Positions 25,337-35,451 are shown, counted from the first letter of the stretch. The stretch is 64,000 nucleotides of DNA from Candidatus Obscuribacterales bacterium (GCA_031292355.1 JARLHI010000040.1:100090-164089); one strand, 5' to 3'. A program made the numbers and translations. Notes: generated by a model not told the origin, from the sequence alone.

Positions 25337-28300
25337 TTGAGTCAACGACAACGTTGGGCTAATAGAGTCATCAGCACTTTGATGACGGCTGCTTTAGTCT
25401 TTGCGCCCATGCAAGGGCAGCTAGCCTTTGCTCAGACGTCACCTCGTGTGAATGTCATTGCCAATACTGTCAGCGGACCGCTGCCGGTAATACTGCCTCC
25501 CAAGCCGGGACATCCAGAGGCTTTGATACCTATACCGTTTGGTCATGGTGCGACCGCAAATCCTAGCGGAAAGCAGGTTAGTCCTCGCCTGCCGTGGACT
25601 GGGGCGCCGCCAGCTTACAGAGCGGTGCGTGTTGAAAAAGGTACGAGTCCTGAAGCAGCGGCTGCTTTGCAAGCTTCCAAGCTGCCTGTGAAGCTTGGTG
25701 ATCTCTCAGGCGTGGCTCGTGGACCGGTGACACCAAAAGTTCTTGCAAGCAACACTGTGCAAGGACCGGCGTCTATCGTTGAATTGGCAAGGTCGCTGAA
25801 AAACGATCCCTTGTTGATCTACGAATTCGTCTACAACAACATCGACTACTATCCTATCTACGGCGTTCAAAAAGGCGCTCTTGGCGCCCTGCTTGACGGC
25901 AAGGGAACGGCGTTCGACCAGGCAGAGCTTATGGTGGCTCTCGAACGGCAAGCCGGTTTTACAGCCGACTACGAATACGGTCAGATCGCTTTGACGGCGG
26001 CCCAAGTAGCAAACTGGTTTGGTGTTGATAGTACCAATTCGGCAATAATCGACTTCCTTCTTAGCCAGGGCGGCTTTCCACATACAACTGTTTCGAATGC
26101 AAACGGAAGCGTGCAAACGGTTTATATGAATCACTTGTGGGTGAAGGTGATCATCAACGGTGTCGCCACCTACTTCGACCCTTCTTACAAAACCTACACC
26201 TACACGACTCCTACCGTGCCCGTGGCGACTGCTATGGGATATTCGCAATCGTCGTTTCTTTCTGGTGCACAATCTGGCGCGACTATTACGGCTCAATATA
26301 TCAATGGAGCCAATCCTGCAACTCAGCTCCAGACGCTCTCTATGAATCTGGTGAATTGGATTAAGACAAATAATCCTACTGCCACCATGGATAGTGTTCT
26401 TGGTGGAAAGCAGATTGCTACCAATCCTAATCCAAATGGTTGGACTACCTATCCGCTGCAAAGCTCAGGTTCGACGGTTGAAGAAACTACTGGCACTCTT
26501 ATTGGTTTCGAGCCGACTCTGGAGATCCAGTTTGCTGGCATCGACTACACGGCAACTTCAGACCAGGTCTACGGTCATCGATTGATGATCTTTTGGAACG
26601 ACCCGAACTGGCTCGGCAAGCCTGAGCTTACGCTTGATGGCACGGTCCTGGCATACGGCAATCAGGAGCCGAATCAATTTACGCCAATAACTTTTATCGT
26701 CACACATACGGCATATCCCGACACTCATGCCGATGGAACGAGCAGCAGTGCGATTTATACCGGTGTTAATACGCTAATTGGCAATTCATGGGGTCCTACC
26801 GGGCGTGGCATGGTGTCATATCACCAACAAACGCTCAACCAAAATCTATTTACCTCGGGAAATAGCGTCGACTCCGAGCCGCTGATCGGCGAGAGTCTAT
26901 CGGTCCTTTACCATACGTGGGCTGCCGAGAATTCTGCGGTCGGCGACATTCTGGACCGGATGGGTAATAACGATTATCTATCTCATCACAAAATAGCTGT
27001 TCTAAGTAGCCCTGATACGAGCGGTGCGCTAATGGGCGTCCAGCAGGACGTCTTCGAATACGTGACTAGAGCGACTTCTACAGCCACGGAGCTTGTCGAT
27101 AACCTGGTCTATCAGATGCACGGTGGGCTGCAAGAAGGTTCTGCGATTGCTCAAGTAACCGGAGTGAAAGGCATCGCCGCACCGCAAGTACTTGGCTTTG
27201 CAAGTACGCAATCTCAAAATATCTACATTGGTAATTCTGCTGACTGGACTAGCGTTCAATCCAGCCTGACAGGTTACAGTCCCGCTACTTTGAGTGCTTT
27301 CACGAGCGCTTACATCAATACCGGGGCGAATCTTATTCTCCCTGCCAATGGTTCGACCAACATTGACCATTGGACCGGTTATGGCGTACAAGTCTTCGGT
27401 AATTCCGGTGCGTCTGGTCAAGATTTACTCGGGACTCTCCAAGGTGGAGAGCTGCCAGACTTTCAGTCTCAGGAAGACTTTAACCACGAAGCTGGTCATA
27501 ATCAAGACGATCCGGGGCTTGGTGAAACACCGGATACCGAAGATGGTGACCCGGTGGATATGTTCACTGGTAATTACACAAGTCATCACACTGACTTGAC
27601 GGTTGGCAGTCAGAAATTCCCATATGGACTGTCGTTTGAGAGGCAATACAACTCTGGTCAAAGACTGGTTAGTGGCCCGCTTGGTCTAGGCTGGAACCAT
27701 AACTGGGGATACAGTGTTGCGGTCAATAGCGATGGTTTTCAGGGATTTGGGCAAAGAAGTCCAATTTCTGCAGCCGCTGGTATCGCCGAACTTTATGTCA
27801 GTCAAGACATCTTAAACACTGGTGGCACGGCGCCTCCGCCCTTCGCCAACAGCCTGATTGCGAGCCTTTCAAACAGTTGGCTTGCAGGTCAGACTACGAA
27901 CAATACGGTTGTTATCAGTGGTCCTAACTTATATCTGGAGTTTGTCAAACTGCCAGATGGTTCTTACAATCCGCCGGTTGGCTGTGCAAATGTTCTTGTC
28001 CTGAATGGTGATGGCACGTACACGATGGTGACGCCACAGAAGCAGAAAATGAACTTCAATTCTACTGGCCAAATCGCCACCTGGTCGTTTCCTACTGGCG
28101 TCACAATCATCTTCTCATATAACGCGAATGGTCAGCTACAGACGGTTTCCAATGGTGTGCCTTCTCTTAGTCAAGTCTGGCACACGTTGACACTCAATTA
28201 CACCGGTTCGGTTTTGACGAGTGTATCTGATGGTACCGGACGTAGTGTCACCTATACGGTTGATGGTAGCTCCGACCTCGCTTCTTTCAAAGACGCAAAC

Positions 28301-31300
28301 GGTCAAACTTGGCAGTACGCCTATGATCAGCCTGGGCGCTTAACAACTATTTATCGACCGGCAAATCCAGGCAATGCCTTTATAACGAATGTCTACGATT
28401 CTTTGAGTCGAGTGAAAACTCAAAGCAATGCCGAGGGTGAACAGTCGAGCTTCTACATCGCTAACGCGCGTTCAGAATCGGACGACCCGCTCGGAAATAA
28501 GCATGTCCTATATTTCAATTCAGCAGGTCTCGCTACTCGCGATATTAATGCTCTCGGGTACGAGACAGATTACAGAAAGGATGCCCTCGGTCGAACTACC
28601 ACGATAATCCTGCCAGAAGGTAATTATAGGCAGTTTACCTTCGATGCTAGTAACAATCTCCTATCCTCGACTGATGTCGCGAAAGCTGGTTCTGGCCTTG
28701 CGAATGTGGTCAACACATATACCTATGATCCTAATTGGAACACGGTAAAGACCTTTGTCGATGGCAGAAGCAATACGTGGACGTATTCATACGACCCAGC
28801 AAACGGCAACTTGCTATCAGTCACGGGTCCTACTGTTAATTCTCAAGTGCCAACGCTCACTTTTACTTACAATACACGCGGTCAAATGCTCACGCGCGTG
28901 GACGAAACTGGAATCATAGCGAAGCTGACATATGATACTGCAACTGAAGAACTACTTTCGGCAGTAATAGATAGCGGCTCTAGCCCTCACCTTAATATCA
29001 CGACATCGTTAACGTATGACACCGTCGGTAATATCAAGACTTTAACTGAACCGAACGGAAACCTTTGGCAAATACAAACCGACGTGTTGCGTCGCAGAAC
29101 CCAGATTACTGCACCGTCGCCCTTCTCGTATGTCACTCAGTATACCTACGATGCAGATAACAACAACACCTCGGTCCAAAACCAAACCGGGAATACGCAA
29201 AATCCTTGGCAGACCTATACCTATGCTTATAGCCTCAGTGACAAACTAAAACAGATTACCGACCCTGCCTTAAACTCAACAGTTTTGGGCTTTGACGGAA
29301 AAGATCGTTATGCAAATGTCACCGACGCTGCCAGTCGTGAATATCAGTATGCGTATGATGCTATCGATAGGGTCCTGACCGTTACGGATCCTACAAATGT
29401 TGTTACCGAGACCAATGTCTATACGCCAAATGGTGAGCTGTCCTCAGTAAAAGATGCTCGGGGTAATATCACCACATACACTCCTGATGGTTACGATCGG
29501 ACCAGCAAAATAACATATCCCGATAGCACGTATGAACAACTGACTTATGATAGCAATAGCAACGTTCTGACCTTTAGAACTCGGTCCGGCAATTCGATTA
29601 CTAATACCTTCGATGTTCTCAATCGCTTGTCCACCAAAGCCCCTACCAGCGAAGGGCAAGTTGGTTATACGTATGATTTGGCCGGCCGCATACTGACCAT
29701 CAGCGATCCGGTGATTTCCGGTGACCCGTCGACGGGTACTTTTCTCTTTGGTTATGATACTGCTGGTAGGGTCATCAGCGAAAAAACTCCTGATGCTAAA
29801 ACTACGCAATACGGTTTCGATTTGGCTGATAACCTCATCAAAATGACCTGGCCAGATGGTTACTATGCTACAAGAAAATACGACCAACTAAACAGACTTA
29901 CCGATATTTATCTCAACGGTAGCACCACTAGCGCTGCGCATTTTGGGTACGACCAACTTTCGCGTAGAACCTCACTAGCTTACCAAAATGGTGCATCGGT
30001 TGGCTATACTTATCAGTTAAATGACGATCTAACGACCTTGGTCCATAATTTTGTTGGCTCAAGTATCAGTCAGACTTTTGGTTACAATAATGTACACCAA
30101 ATAACAAGCCGAAGCCTTAGCGATGCCACCTATAGCTGGCATCCGACAGCAGCAGCTTCGACAAGCTACGGTACCGGAAGTAATACCAATAGTTATCCGA
30201 CCATTGGAGGAACTGCTTATACGTACGATGGAAACGGAAATTTAAAAACTGACGGGACCTGGACCTATACATATAACACCGAGAATCAGCAGACGGCTTC
30301 TTCTAAGACTGGTACGGCGACAAGTAGCGTCATCGATCCTCTTTTGAGGCAGACTCAAAAGACTATCGGCTCCGCTAAAACTCGCTTCGTTTACTCAGGC
30401 GACACCGAAATTGCTGATTACAACGGCGTGTCAGGAGCTCTTACAAATCGGTACATCTTTGGTGACTCTGGAAATGAGCCAGTTATAACAGTAACGAGTG
30501 CTGGTGCTCTTTCGTATCTACATAGCGATCAAGCTGGTTCAGTGATTGCCCAGTCTGGTTCGACTGGCGCTGTCTCGAATAAATACACCTATTCACCATT
30601 CGGCGAGTCCGCCGCGCTTGCTGGTACTACATTTGGTTACGCTGGTCAGCGTTATGATTCGGAAAATGGTCTCTACTATGCTCGTGCCCGTCATTACTCA
30701 CCGACTATCGGACGGTTCCTTCAGGCAGATCCAATCGGCTACACCGATGGATTGAACTGGTATGCATATGGGGGCAACGATCCACTAAATGCAACTGACC
30801 CATCGGGTCTTGTGGAAGTAGAGATAACGCATAGTATCGGGGGCAACTTTACTGGCCCCGGCGGCACTCCTGATGATCCGGGCCCTAGTGGAAGTGGTGA
30901 TAGTCCTGTCCTTATACCAACGATCACTCAAGGTGGAGACTCTACCGAGGGAACAGCCGATGAGTGCGACAGCGGCGGTGTAGGTGGTGGTGATTTAGTC
31001 GGTCAACGAGGCAAATCTGACCCAGTCGTTCCAGACCCCTTTAAGGGACATATTGGCGCGTTCGGAGCGGGAATCGGAAACGTAATTCACGATCCGTTAC
31101 TGTACCTGCCTCTGCCTAAGCTAAGTAAAGCAATCGGTCCCATCACTAAGGCAATCGTGATTGCCTCAAAGAACAATAGAAGCTACATTGGGCGAAATTT
31201 CGTGTATGCGATTACTCATGTTAAAACTGGTCAAATAATCAAGATTGGTCAAACAGCTCGAACTCTTGAGATTCGCTTTAGGGAAAACTTCAACCGCCTT

Positions 31301-31471
31301 AAACGACTCGGCGTTATCCCGAACGACCATACCATCAACGATTATCTCCCTGTGCCATGGGGGCGTTGGGGAAGCACGGGTCAGGCTAAGAATCACGAGA
31401 GTGGACTTATCTGGGATTACAAAAACTCGCATGGCGGCGACCGTCCGCCAGGTAACTTCGCTGATCATTAA
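25337..31471 (+). CDS. Giant secreted RHS polymorphic-toxin protein
   Basis: A 2044-residue exported protein; TTG start at 25337 with GGAG upstream; signal peptide ending QLAFAQ. In order: a Pro-rich linker; a transglutaminase-like domain (about 145-290) in which the catalytic Cys position reads GKGTAFDQ while the His (NHLWVKV) and Asp (FDPS) segments remain; a DUF6531 start (GDPVDMFTGNY, about 735) with the LGLGWNHNWGY motif; roughly twenty YD repeats; the RHS core (YDSENGLYYARARHY...GRFLQADPIGY, about 1770-1800); a Gly/Pro linker; a hydrophobic pre-toxin segment; and a C-terminal tail (about 1950-2044) with GIY-YIG-like features (FVYAITHV...IIKIGQT...IRF, then a conserved HE and GNF). RHS shells encapsulate and release the tail. 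The nuclease assignment is inference. Confidence 0.82.
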   Translation: MSQRQRWANRVISTLMTAALVFAPMQGQLAFAQTSPRVNVIANTVSGPLPVILPPKPGHPEALIPIPFGHGATANPSGKQVSPRLPWTGAPPAYRAVRVEKGTSPEAAAALQASKLPVKLGDLSGVARGPVTPKVLASNTVQGPASIVELARSLKNDPLLIYEFVYNNIDYYPIYGVQKGALGALLDGKGTAFDQAELMVALERQAGFTADYEYGQIALTAAQVANWFGVDSTNSAIIDFLLSQGGFPHTTVSNANGSVQTVYMNHLWVKVIINGVATYFDPSYKTYTYTTPTVPVATAMGYSQSSFLSGAQSGATITAQYINGANPATQLQTLSMNLVNWIKTNNPTATMDSVLGGKQIATNPNPNGWTTYPLQSSGSTVEETTGTLIGFEPTLEIQFAGIDYTATSDQVYGHRLMIFWNDPNWLGKPELTLDGTVLAYGNQEPNQFTPITFIVTHTAYPDTHADGTSSSAIYTGVNTLIGNSWGPTGRGMVSYHQQTLNQNLFTSGNSVDSEPLIGESLSVLYHTWAAENSAVGDILDRMGNNDYLSHHKIAVLSSPDTSGALMGVQQDVFEYVTRATSTATELVDNLVYQMHGGLQEGSAIAQVTGVKGIAAPQVLGFASTQSQNIYIGNSADWTSVQSSLTGYSPATLSAFTSAYINTGANLILPANGSTNIDHWTGYGVQVFGNSGASGQDLLGTLQGGELPDFQSQEDFNHEAGHNQDDPGLGETPDTEDGDPVDMFTGNYTSHHTDLTVGSQKFPYGLSFERQYNSGQRLVSGPLGLGWNHNWGYSVAVNSDGFQGFGQRSPISAAAGIAELYVSQDILNTGGTAPPPFANSLIASLSNSWLAGQTTNNTVVISGPNLYLEFVKLPDGSYNPPVGCANVLVLNGDGTYTMVTPQKQKMNFNSTGQIATWSFPTGVTIIFSYNANGQLQTVSNGVPSLSQVWHTLTLNYTGSVLTSVSDGTGRSVTYTVDGSSDLASFKDANGQTWQYAYDQPGRLTTIYRPANPGNAFITNVYDSLSRVKTQSNAEGEQSSFYIANARSESDDPLGNKHVLYFNSAGLATRDINALGYETDYRKDALGRTTTIILPEGNYRQFTFDASNNLLSSTDVAKAGSGLANVVNTYTYDPNWNTVKTFVDGRSNTWTYSYDPANGNLLSVTGPTVNSQVPTLTFTYNTRGQMLTRVDETGIIAKLTYDTATEELLSAVIDSGSSPHLNITTSLTYDTVGNIKTLTEPNGNLWQIQTDVLRRRTQITAPSPFSYVTQYTYDADNNNTSVQNQTGNTQNPWQTYTYAYSLSDKLKQITDPALNSTVLGFDGKDRYANVTDAASREYQYAYDAIDRVLTVTDPTNVVTETNVYTPNGELSSVKDARGNITTYTPDGYDRTSKITYPDSTYEQLTYDSNSNVLTFRTRSGNSITNTFDVLNRLSTKAPTSEGQVGYTYDLAGRILTISDPVISGDPSTGTFLFGYDTAGRVISEKTPDAKTTQYGFDLADNLIKMTWPDGYYATRKYDQLNRLTDIYLNGSTTSAAHFGYDQLSRRTSLAYQNGASVGYTYQLNDDLTTLVHNFVGSSISQTFGYNNVHQITSRSLSDATYSWHPTAAASTSYGTGSNTNSYPTIGGTAYTYDGNGNLKTDGTWTYTYNTENQQTASSKTGTATSSVIDPLLRQTQKTIGSAKTRFVYSGDTEIADYNGVSGALTNRYIFGDSGNEPVITVTSAGALSYLHSDQAGSVIAQSGSTGAVSNKYTYSPFGESAALAGTTFGYAGQRYDSENGLYYARARHYSPTIGRFLQADPIGYTDGLNWYAYGGNDPLNATDPSGLVEVEITHSIGGNFTGPGGTPDDPGPSGSGDSPVLIPTITQGGDSTEGTADECDSGGVGGGDLVGQRGKSDPVVPDPFKGHIGAFGAGIGNVIHDPLLYLPLPKLSKAIGPITKAIVIASKNNRSYIGRNFVYAITHVKTGQIIKIGQTARTLEIRFRENFNRLKRLGVIPNDHTINDYLPVPWGRWGSTGQAKNHESGLIWDYKNSHGGDRPPGNFADH

Positions 31472-31500
31472 CGACAATAGAAAGTAGTTTGCTCTGGGTG

Positions 31501-31543
31501 GTGGCGTTGGACTCTTCGTTCAATGCCACTGCCTGTTTTTTTA
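31501..31543 (+). terminator. Rho-independent terminator after RHS gene
   Basis: GTGGCGTTGGA and TTCAATGCCAC pair (two G-U pairs) around a 6-7 base loop, followed by TGCCTGTTTTTTT. It lies 30 bp after the RHS stop and separates it from the putative immunity gene. Confidence 0.7.
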
Positions 31544-31651
31544 GGTTGTCACCATTGAAGCTGTCAATGGTACGAACGAATAGGATTTTCAGCAACTAGT
31601 TTGATTCATCCGTGCGGTATCATAAGATGTAAGGTGAAAACTAGGAATATT

Positions 31652-32446
31652 ATGAAAAGACCGACCTTAATTAACGACGTCCGAATTTATAATTTGAGTT
31701 TGTTGGCTCAGCAAATTCAAGAGACAAATTCCGAATTAGCAGCATTTATAAAATCACAAGCTAGGTACATACCCGAGCGCTATGGGCTGAAGTTACTGGA
31801 ACTTAAGTTTGAGTCTGGACCGGGACCAATCTTTAATCTTTACCCTAACTTCGACATACCACACGGAAGCGTTGAGCCGCAATGGCAAGGATTTTGTCGA
31901 ATGTGGTTCTGTGGCATAGACGTCAATGCTCTATCTGCTCTGGATGAAGAACAATGTGCATTGTTTTTTATAAATGTTATACACGCAATGCTGGTTTCGA
32001 TCGCAAAAACTGACGACTTGGACATCTCAAAAATAGACCGAGTGCGCGATTTGATGATCGCCAATGGAGACAAATTGCAGATAGTCAAAGTTTGCAAGAC
32101 TATCGGAAACTGGGATTTAGAAGTTGCTTTTACAGTTGCTGCAGTTTCCAGACTCATTCTTAACGTCAAAGAGAGATCGTCGGGGCGCAAAACCGCTATC
32201 GTGATCACTGAACTGGACGACTGCAATGATGCATATAAACTTGCATCTCGCATATCAGTTAAGAAAACATCCATTTGTATTTATCCGAGGCAGACACCAT
32301 TAGGAGCTTCTACTTTGAAGCATTATCGGTCTCGTCTAGAAAAAGCGGGCTTTCATTCAGATGCCGCTGCATTTATTGAAGTTCCATGGTTGTCGGTGGG
32401 TGCCAACTCAGGCGAGATCGCTGTTACCGGCGATCTGAAAGCGTAG
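31652..32446 (+). CDS. Hypothetical protein, possible immunity protein
   Basis: A 264-residue soluble protein of unknown family. ATG 31652 with GGA seven bases upstream is preferred to a start at 31601. It has no signal peptide, as expected of a cytoplasmic immunity protein. Segments include a helical N-terminus (LSLLAQQIQETNSELAAFI), an aromatic stretch (PQWQGFCRMWFCGI) and an alpha/beta second half (TAIVITELDDCND). The gene directly follows the toxin tail of the RHS protein on the same strand, where immunity genes normally sit, although a terminator lies between. The role is inferred from position only. Confidence 0.5.
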   Translation: MKRPTLINDVRIYNLSLLAQQIQETNSELAAFIKSQARYIPERYGLKLLELKFESGPGPIFNLYPNFDIPHGSVEPQWQGFCRMWFCGIDVNALSALDEEQCALFFINVIHAMLVSIAKTDDLDISKIDRVRDLMIANGDKLQIVKVCKTIGNWDLEVAFTVAAVSRLILNVKERSSGRKTAIVITELDDCNDAYKLASRISVKKTSICIYPRQTPLGASTLKHYRSRLEKAGFHSDAAAFIEVPWLSVGANSGEIAVTGDLKA

Positions 32447-32802
32447 AAATGCGGCGAGCGTGAAGCCGCTTGTGGATATTGCGGACGAAAGCGAATAGCA
32501 ATTCCGGTGCAAATCGAATAAGTACGCTTTGCCGGCCATAGATCACGCGAATATACAATTCTTGCGTATTGTTCCTGATTAACGCTGATTGATCAAACTA
32601 ATTCAGTTGGAAAATTTTCCGAGTGATTCGTTGGATTTCCTACGACTCTCTGAGAGATTTTTGTTTAAAGACTCCCTGAAGCCGTAACTAGTGCGGTGCC
32701 TGTGAAAGAAATCTTCTTGCTAATTTCTAAATGTTCTTAACTCAATACCAGTTCTATTTGAGCGAGAGAAGATATCGTTGGTGGCGCGTTAGGATATTGC
32801 TC
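32447..32802. other. Intergenic region between convergent genes
   Basis: 356 bp with no supported reading frame. A short GCGGC/GCCGC hairpin follows the 31652 stop near 32452. Nothing else seen. Confidence 0.4.
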
Positions 32803-33627
32803 CTAGCCTTCATCAAATCGATTAATTAGCGCATTACAGATGGAAATATCCATGATTGCAAAATTAAATCCAGACAGCATGTCGGGGAATGCGCGATTGA
32901 GTTTTTCTTGATCGATTGTTAGAGTGAAGAGCTGTTCAAACTCCATTTTTTTCAAGTGGGCCGCTGACAGGGTCCCAGGATTCAGGTAAGCCCACGACAC
33001 AGCTTTTAACTGCGCGATTGCAGGTTGCTGCGTAAATGTTTCGATGGTTACGAGTGGGCGATACCAGGGCAAAAAATCAAAAGCTTTTCCACGATCAACA
33101 ATTATTGCGGCTTTCCATCCATCATGCTTCCAATTGATTTGGACGCGTTGCACCTGTGACATATAAGGATTTATCGATTCCCCTTTTGACGTTGGGTAAA
33201 CCACGACATCACCGATTTCCTTCAAGTACGGTCGTGGTCTTTTAAGAACGTGTCCTCGTTTCTTGGGTGGGCGGGTGAGAAGAGCGATGCGAAGGGAATC
33301 AAGCATTTTTTTTCGTTTGCGCAAATCTGCATCGATCATCCCCAAATCTTTGAGATCGGCGATATCTTTTCCATCATCAATAATTTGTATGGCTTTACGG
33401 AGAGCCTGTGGACAATCAATCCCGCGTTTTGAAAATTGGTCCGCTACGACCAACCAAAAGCTGTTGTAATCCTCGTTGGTGGGATTATTAGCGATCTCTG
33501 GCTCAAGCTCACACAGTATTTCCAGAACTCTGTCGCCGTCGAATGGTAGTTGAGTGGCTGCTGAGATCACTGAGCGCATGTCGAGCGCGAAATCTCCAGA
33601 ATAAAGACTTGTTCCCCAAACTCCCAT
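32803..33627 (-). CDS. DUF4259-like hypothetical protein
   Basis: A 274-residue protein. ATG 33627 is chosen because the N-terminus MGVWGTSLYSGDFALD is the hallmark of the DUF4259 family (MG-WG-x-x-x-x-D-ALD); a longer frame to 33675 lacks similarity. The rest is not recognised: a helical segment with ADLRKRKKMLDSLRIALL, then a basic linker (PPKKRGHVLKRPRPY) and a beta-rich C-terminal half. No signal. The function of DUF4259 proteins is unknown. Some neighbour toxin systems, which is compatible with the RHS locus nearby. Confidence 0.55.
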   Translation of the reverse strand: MGVWGTSLYSGDFALDMRSVISAATQLPFDGDRVLEILCELEPEIANNPTNEDYNSFWLVVADQFSKRGIDCPQALRKAIQIIDDGKDIADLKDLGMIDADLRKRKKMLDSLRIALLTRPPKKRGHVLKRPRPYLKEIGDVVVYPTSKGESINPYMSQVQRVQINWKHDGWKAAIIVDRGKAFDFLPWYRPLVTIETFTQQPAIAQLKAVSWAYLNPGTLSAAHLKKMEFEQLFTLTIDQEKLNRAFPDMLSGFNFAIMDISICNALINRFDEG

Positions 33628-33783
33628 TTCTAGCCGTAACCCTTTTAGTTGGTTGATTCCCTGACCATTATACAAAAGTGGAGCGTTTCGCTTGTTGTGG
33701 AGATCACTCTCTGCATCTCCTCTTTCAAAAGCGATACTCGATCTATACAGTTGTTGGCAACTTTGCCTAAAATAAATAAGTAA

Positions 33784-33819
33784 AAAAACGAGGCTAGAGC
33801 TTGACTCTGACCTCGTTTT
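33784..33819. terminator. Bidirectional terminator
   Basis: ACGAGG-TAGAG/CTCTGACCTCGT hairpin with one mismatch, flanked by A7 on the left and TTTTA on the right. It sits just after the stop of the minus-strand SGNH gene. Confidence 0.6.
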
Positions 33820-33845
33820 AATAACTCGAACTAGGACACGGCTAT

Positions 33846-34460
33846 TTACAAGACAGCTTCAGCCACCACTTTCATAATGGCGTATCCGCGATCGTTTGGA
33901 TGCACACCGTCGTCGCCGAGACCCTGTTTCAAGGCACCATTTTTCTCGGCCATTTTGGAGTAGTAATCCAGGTATTCGAACCCTCTTTGTCTGGCATACT
34001 TGCGCAGCCATTTATTCAAAGCTTTCACTTTGGGTGCCGGGTTCAAGCCGGGACTCCAGGGGTATTCGATAACCGGAAGTACGCTTGCAAGAACTACATC
34101 GATGTCGTTTGCATGCGCGATTTCACAGAGACTGGCGAGATAGCCCTGAATTTCTTCAAGAGAGGCTTCGCCAGTATTGCGTGCGAAATCGTTTGTTCCA
34201 CCGAGGATGACGCACTTCGTTGCCCCGATGTCGACAACGTCTTGGCGAAAACGAAGCACCATCTGCGGTGTGGTTTGACCACTAATGCCGCGGTTTATAA
34301 GTCCGCACCCTGGGAAACTCTTTTCGAGCTCCCAGTGTTCGGTGATGGAGTCGCCAAAGAAAACGGTGCGATTCTCTCGCGGTTTCCGTCGCTTCAGTGA
34401 TGCGTTGGCGGCGGCATAATACTTGAGCCCCGCCCAGTCTTGAGTTGTGACCTGGGACAC
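33846..34460 (-). CDS. SGNH/GDSL-family hydrolase
   Basis: A 204-residue esterase-fold protein. Catalytic blocks are intact: block I FFGDS38ITEHW, block II Gly (GISGQT), block III GGTND, block V DGVHPN with Asp and His. The family includes lysophospholipases, carbohydrate acetyl-esterases and PAF-acetylhydrolase-like enzymes. There is no signal peptide, so a cytoplasmic role is likely. GTG 34460 has GAGGAG eight bases upstream; the longer frame to 34547 would overlap the upstream ASCH gene and is rejected. Codon use is GC-richer than the DUF4259 neighbour. Confidence 0.82.
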   Translation of the reverse strand: MSQVTTQDWAGLKYYAAANASLKRRKPRENRTVFFGDSITEHWELEKSFPGCGLINRGISGQTTPQMVLRFRQDVVDIGATKCVILGGTNDFARNTGEASLEEIQGYLASLCEIAHANDIDVVLASVLPVIEYPWSPGLNPAPKVKALNKWLRKYARQRGFEYLDYYSKMAEKNGALKQGLGDDGVHPNDRGYAIMKVVAEAVL

Positions 34461-34536
34461 CTTTATTCTCCTCTTTTTCTGGTGTACTGAGTCTTGTCGT
34501 TGTAACACAGATATCGAAGCTGTGTTGGTCTGAAGA

Positions 34537-35451
34537 TTATTTTGCAACCGCCAGTTTCGTGCCGATTAACTGAGCTCGAATGTTCCGCTCGGTCTCAGAA
34601 TCGAGATCGAACAGCAGCGGCTTGGTGGGACCCGGAACCAGGTGCGGTAGCAGACACAGATCTTCCACCTGGAAGCACTGTGAATACGAAGACTCGTACC
34701 AAGGAGATTCGATGTAAGGCCGACAATCGGTGATGCGACCTACCGCAAAGAAGACGCCTTTGGGCAGCTCGTTGTAACCGGGGATGACAAGGTCCTGTTT
34801 GCCGATAGAATCAAGAACGGTGCGCAAAGCGTCGCAAGACACCTCATAAGCCCCACGCGGTTGGAATTCCGGAGCCGATGCGTGGAAGGCGACCAAACCA
34901 CGATATGACGTCGTCCAGTTGCGATTCTCGATGTTCTTGCCGTTTGCTACAGCCCAAGCCCAGGGCTGCCACAGTGTTAGTCCTTTGAGACCTTTGTTGT
35001 TCGAGCTTTCTTTGGCTTTCTCGGCCGCCGAATGCACAAGCGCAGGCAGATTTCGCGGTAAATCGCGAATCCTCATGACATGCGATGTCCCATAGTCCGT
35101 AAACCATTGACCGCATTCGCTGGAGTCGCAAAGCCCAACTGTGACAATCGACCGACCGGCAAGAAAACCAGCGATTTGATAACTGCGCAAATCGCCGTCG
35201 AGCGACTGATGACCGGTGTCGGAGTCGCTGTCGACAACGATAGCCAACTGGTAAGCTTTGAGGTCAACAGCCTGCAATTCGCTCTTCTGACGAGCGACAG
35301 GGTATAGCATCTGCACGTCGTTGCCCAGGTAGAAGTCGTTGTTTGTTTGCTGAACGCCGCTAAACCAATCAACTTTTACTTCGGGGATCTGGCGTAAGAT
35401 GCGGACGATATTGGTGCCTAGACCACGCTTGGCAATGAGTATTACCTTCAT
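34537..35451 (-). CDS. ASCH-domain protein with unknown N-terminal domain
   Basis: A 304-residue protein in two parts. Residues 1-150 form a Rossmann-like or receiver-like domain (MKVILIAKRGLGTNIVRIL, AYQLAIVVDSDSD, RSIVTVGL) without a recognised family. Residues about 157-250 are an ASCH domain (GLTLWQPWAWAVANGKNIENRNW, RGLVAFHAS), a PUA-like fold thought to bind RNA or modified nucleotides. GAGGA precedes ATG 35451. It lies 76 bp upstream of the SGNH gene on the same strand. Fusion of an ASCH domain to this N-terminus was not familiar to me. Confidence 0.65.
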   Translation of the reverse strand: MKVILIAKRGLGTNIVRILRQIPEVKVDWFSGVQQTNNDFYLGNDVQMLYPVARQKSELQAVDLKAYQLAIVVDSDSDTGHQSLDGDLRSYQIAGFLAGRSIVTVGLCDSSECGQWFTDYGTSHVMRIRDLPRNLPALVHSAAEKAKESSNNKGLKGLTLWQPWAWAVANGKNIENRNWTTSYRGLVAFHASAPEFQPRGAYEVSCDALRTVLDSIGKQDLVIPGYNELPKGVFFAVGRITDCRPYIESPWYESSYSQCFQVEDLCLLPHLVPGPTKPLLFDLDSETERNIRAQLIGTKLAVAK

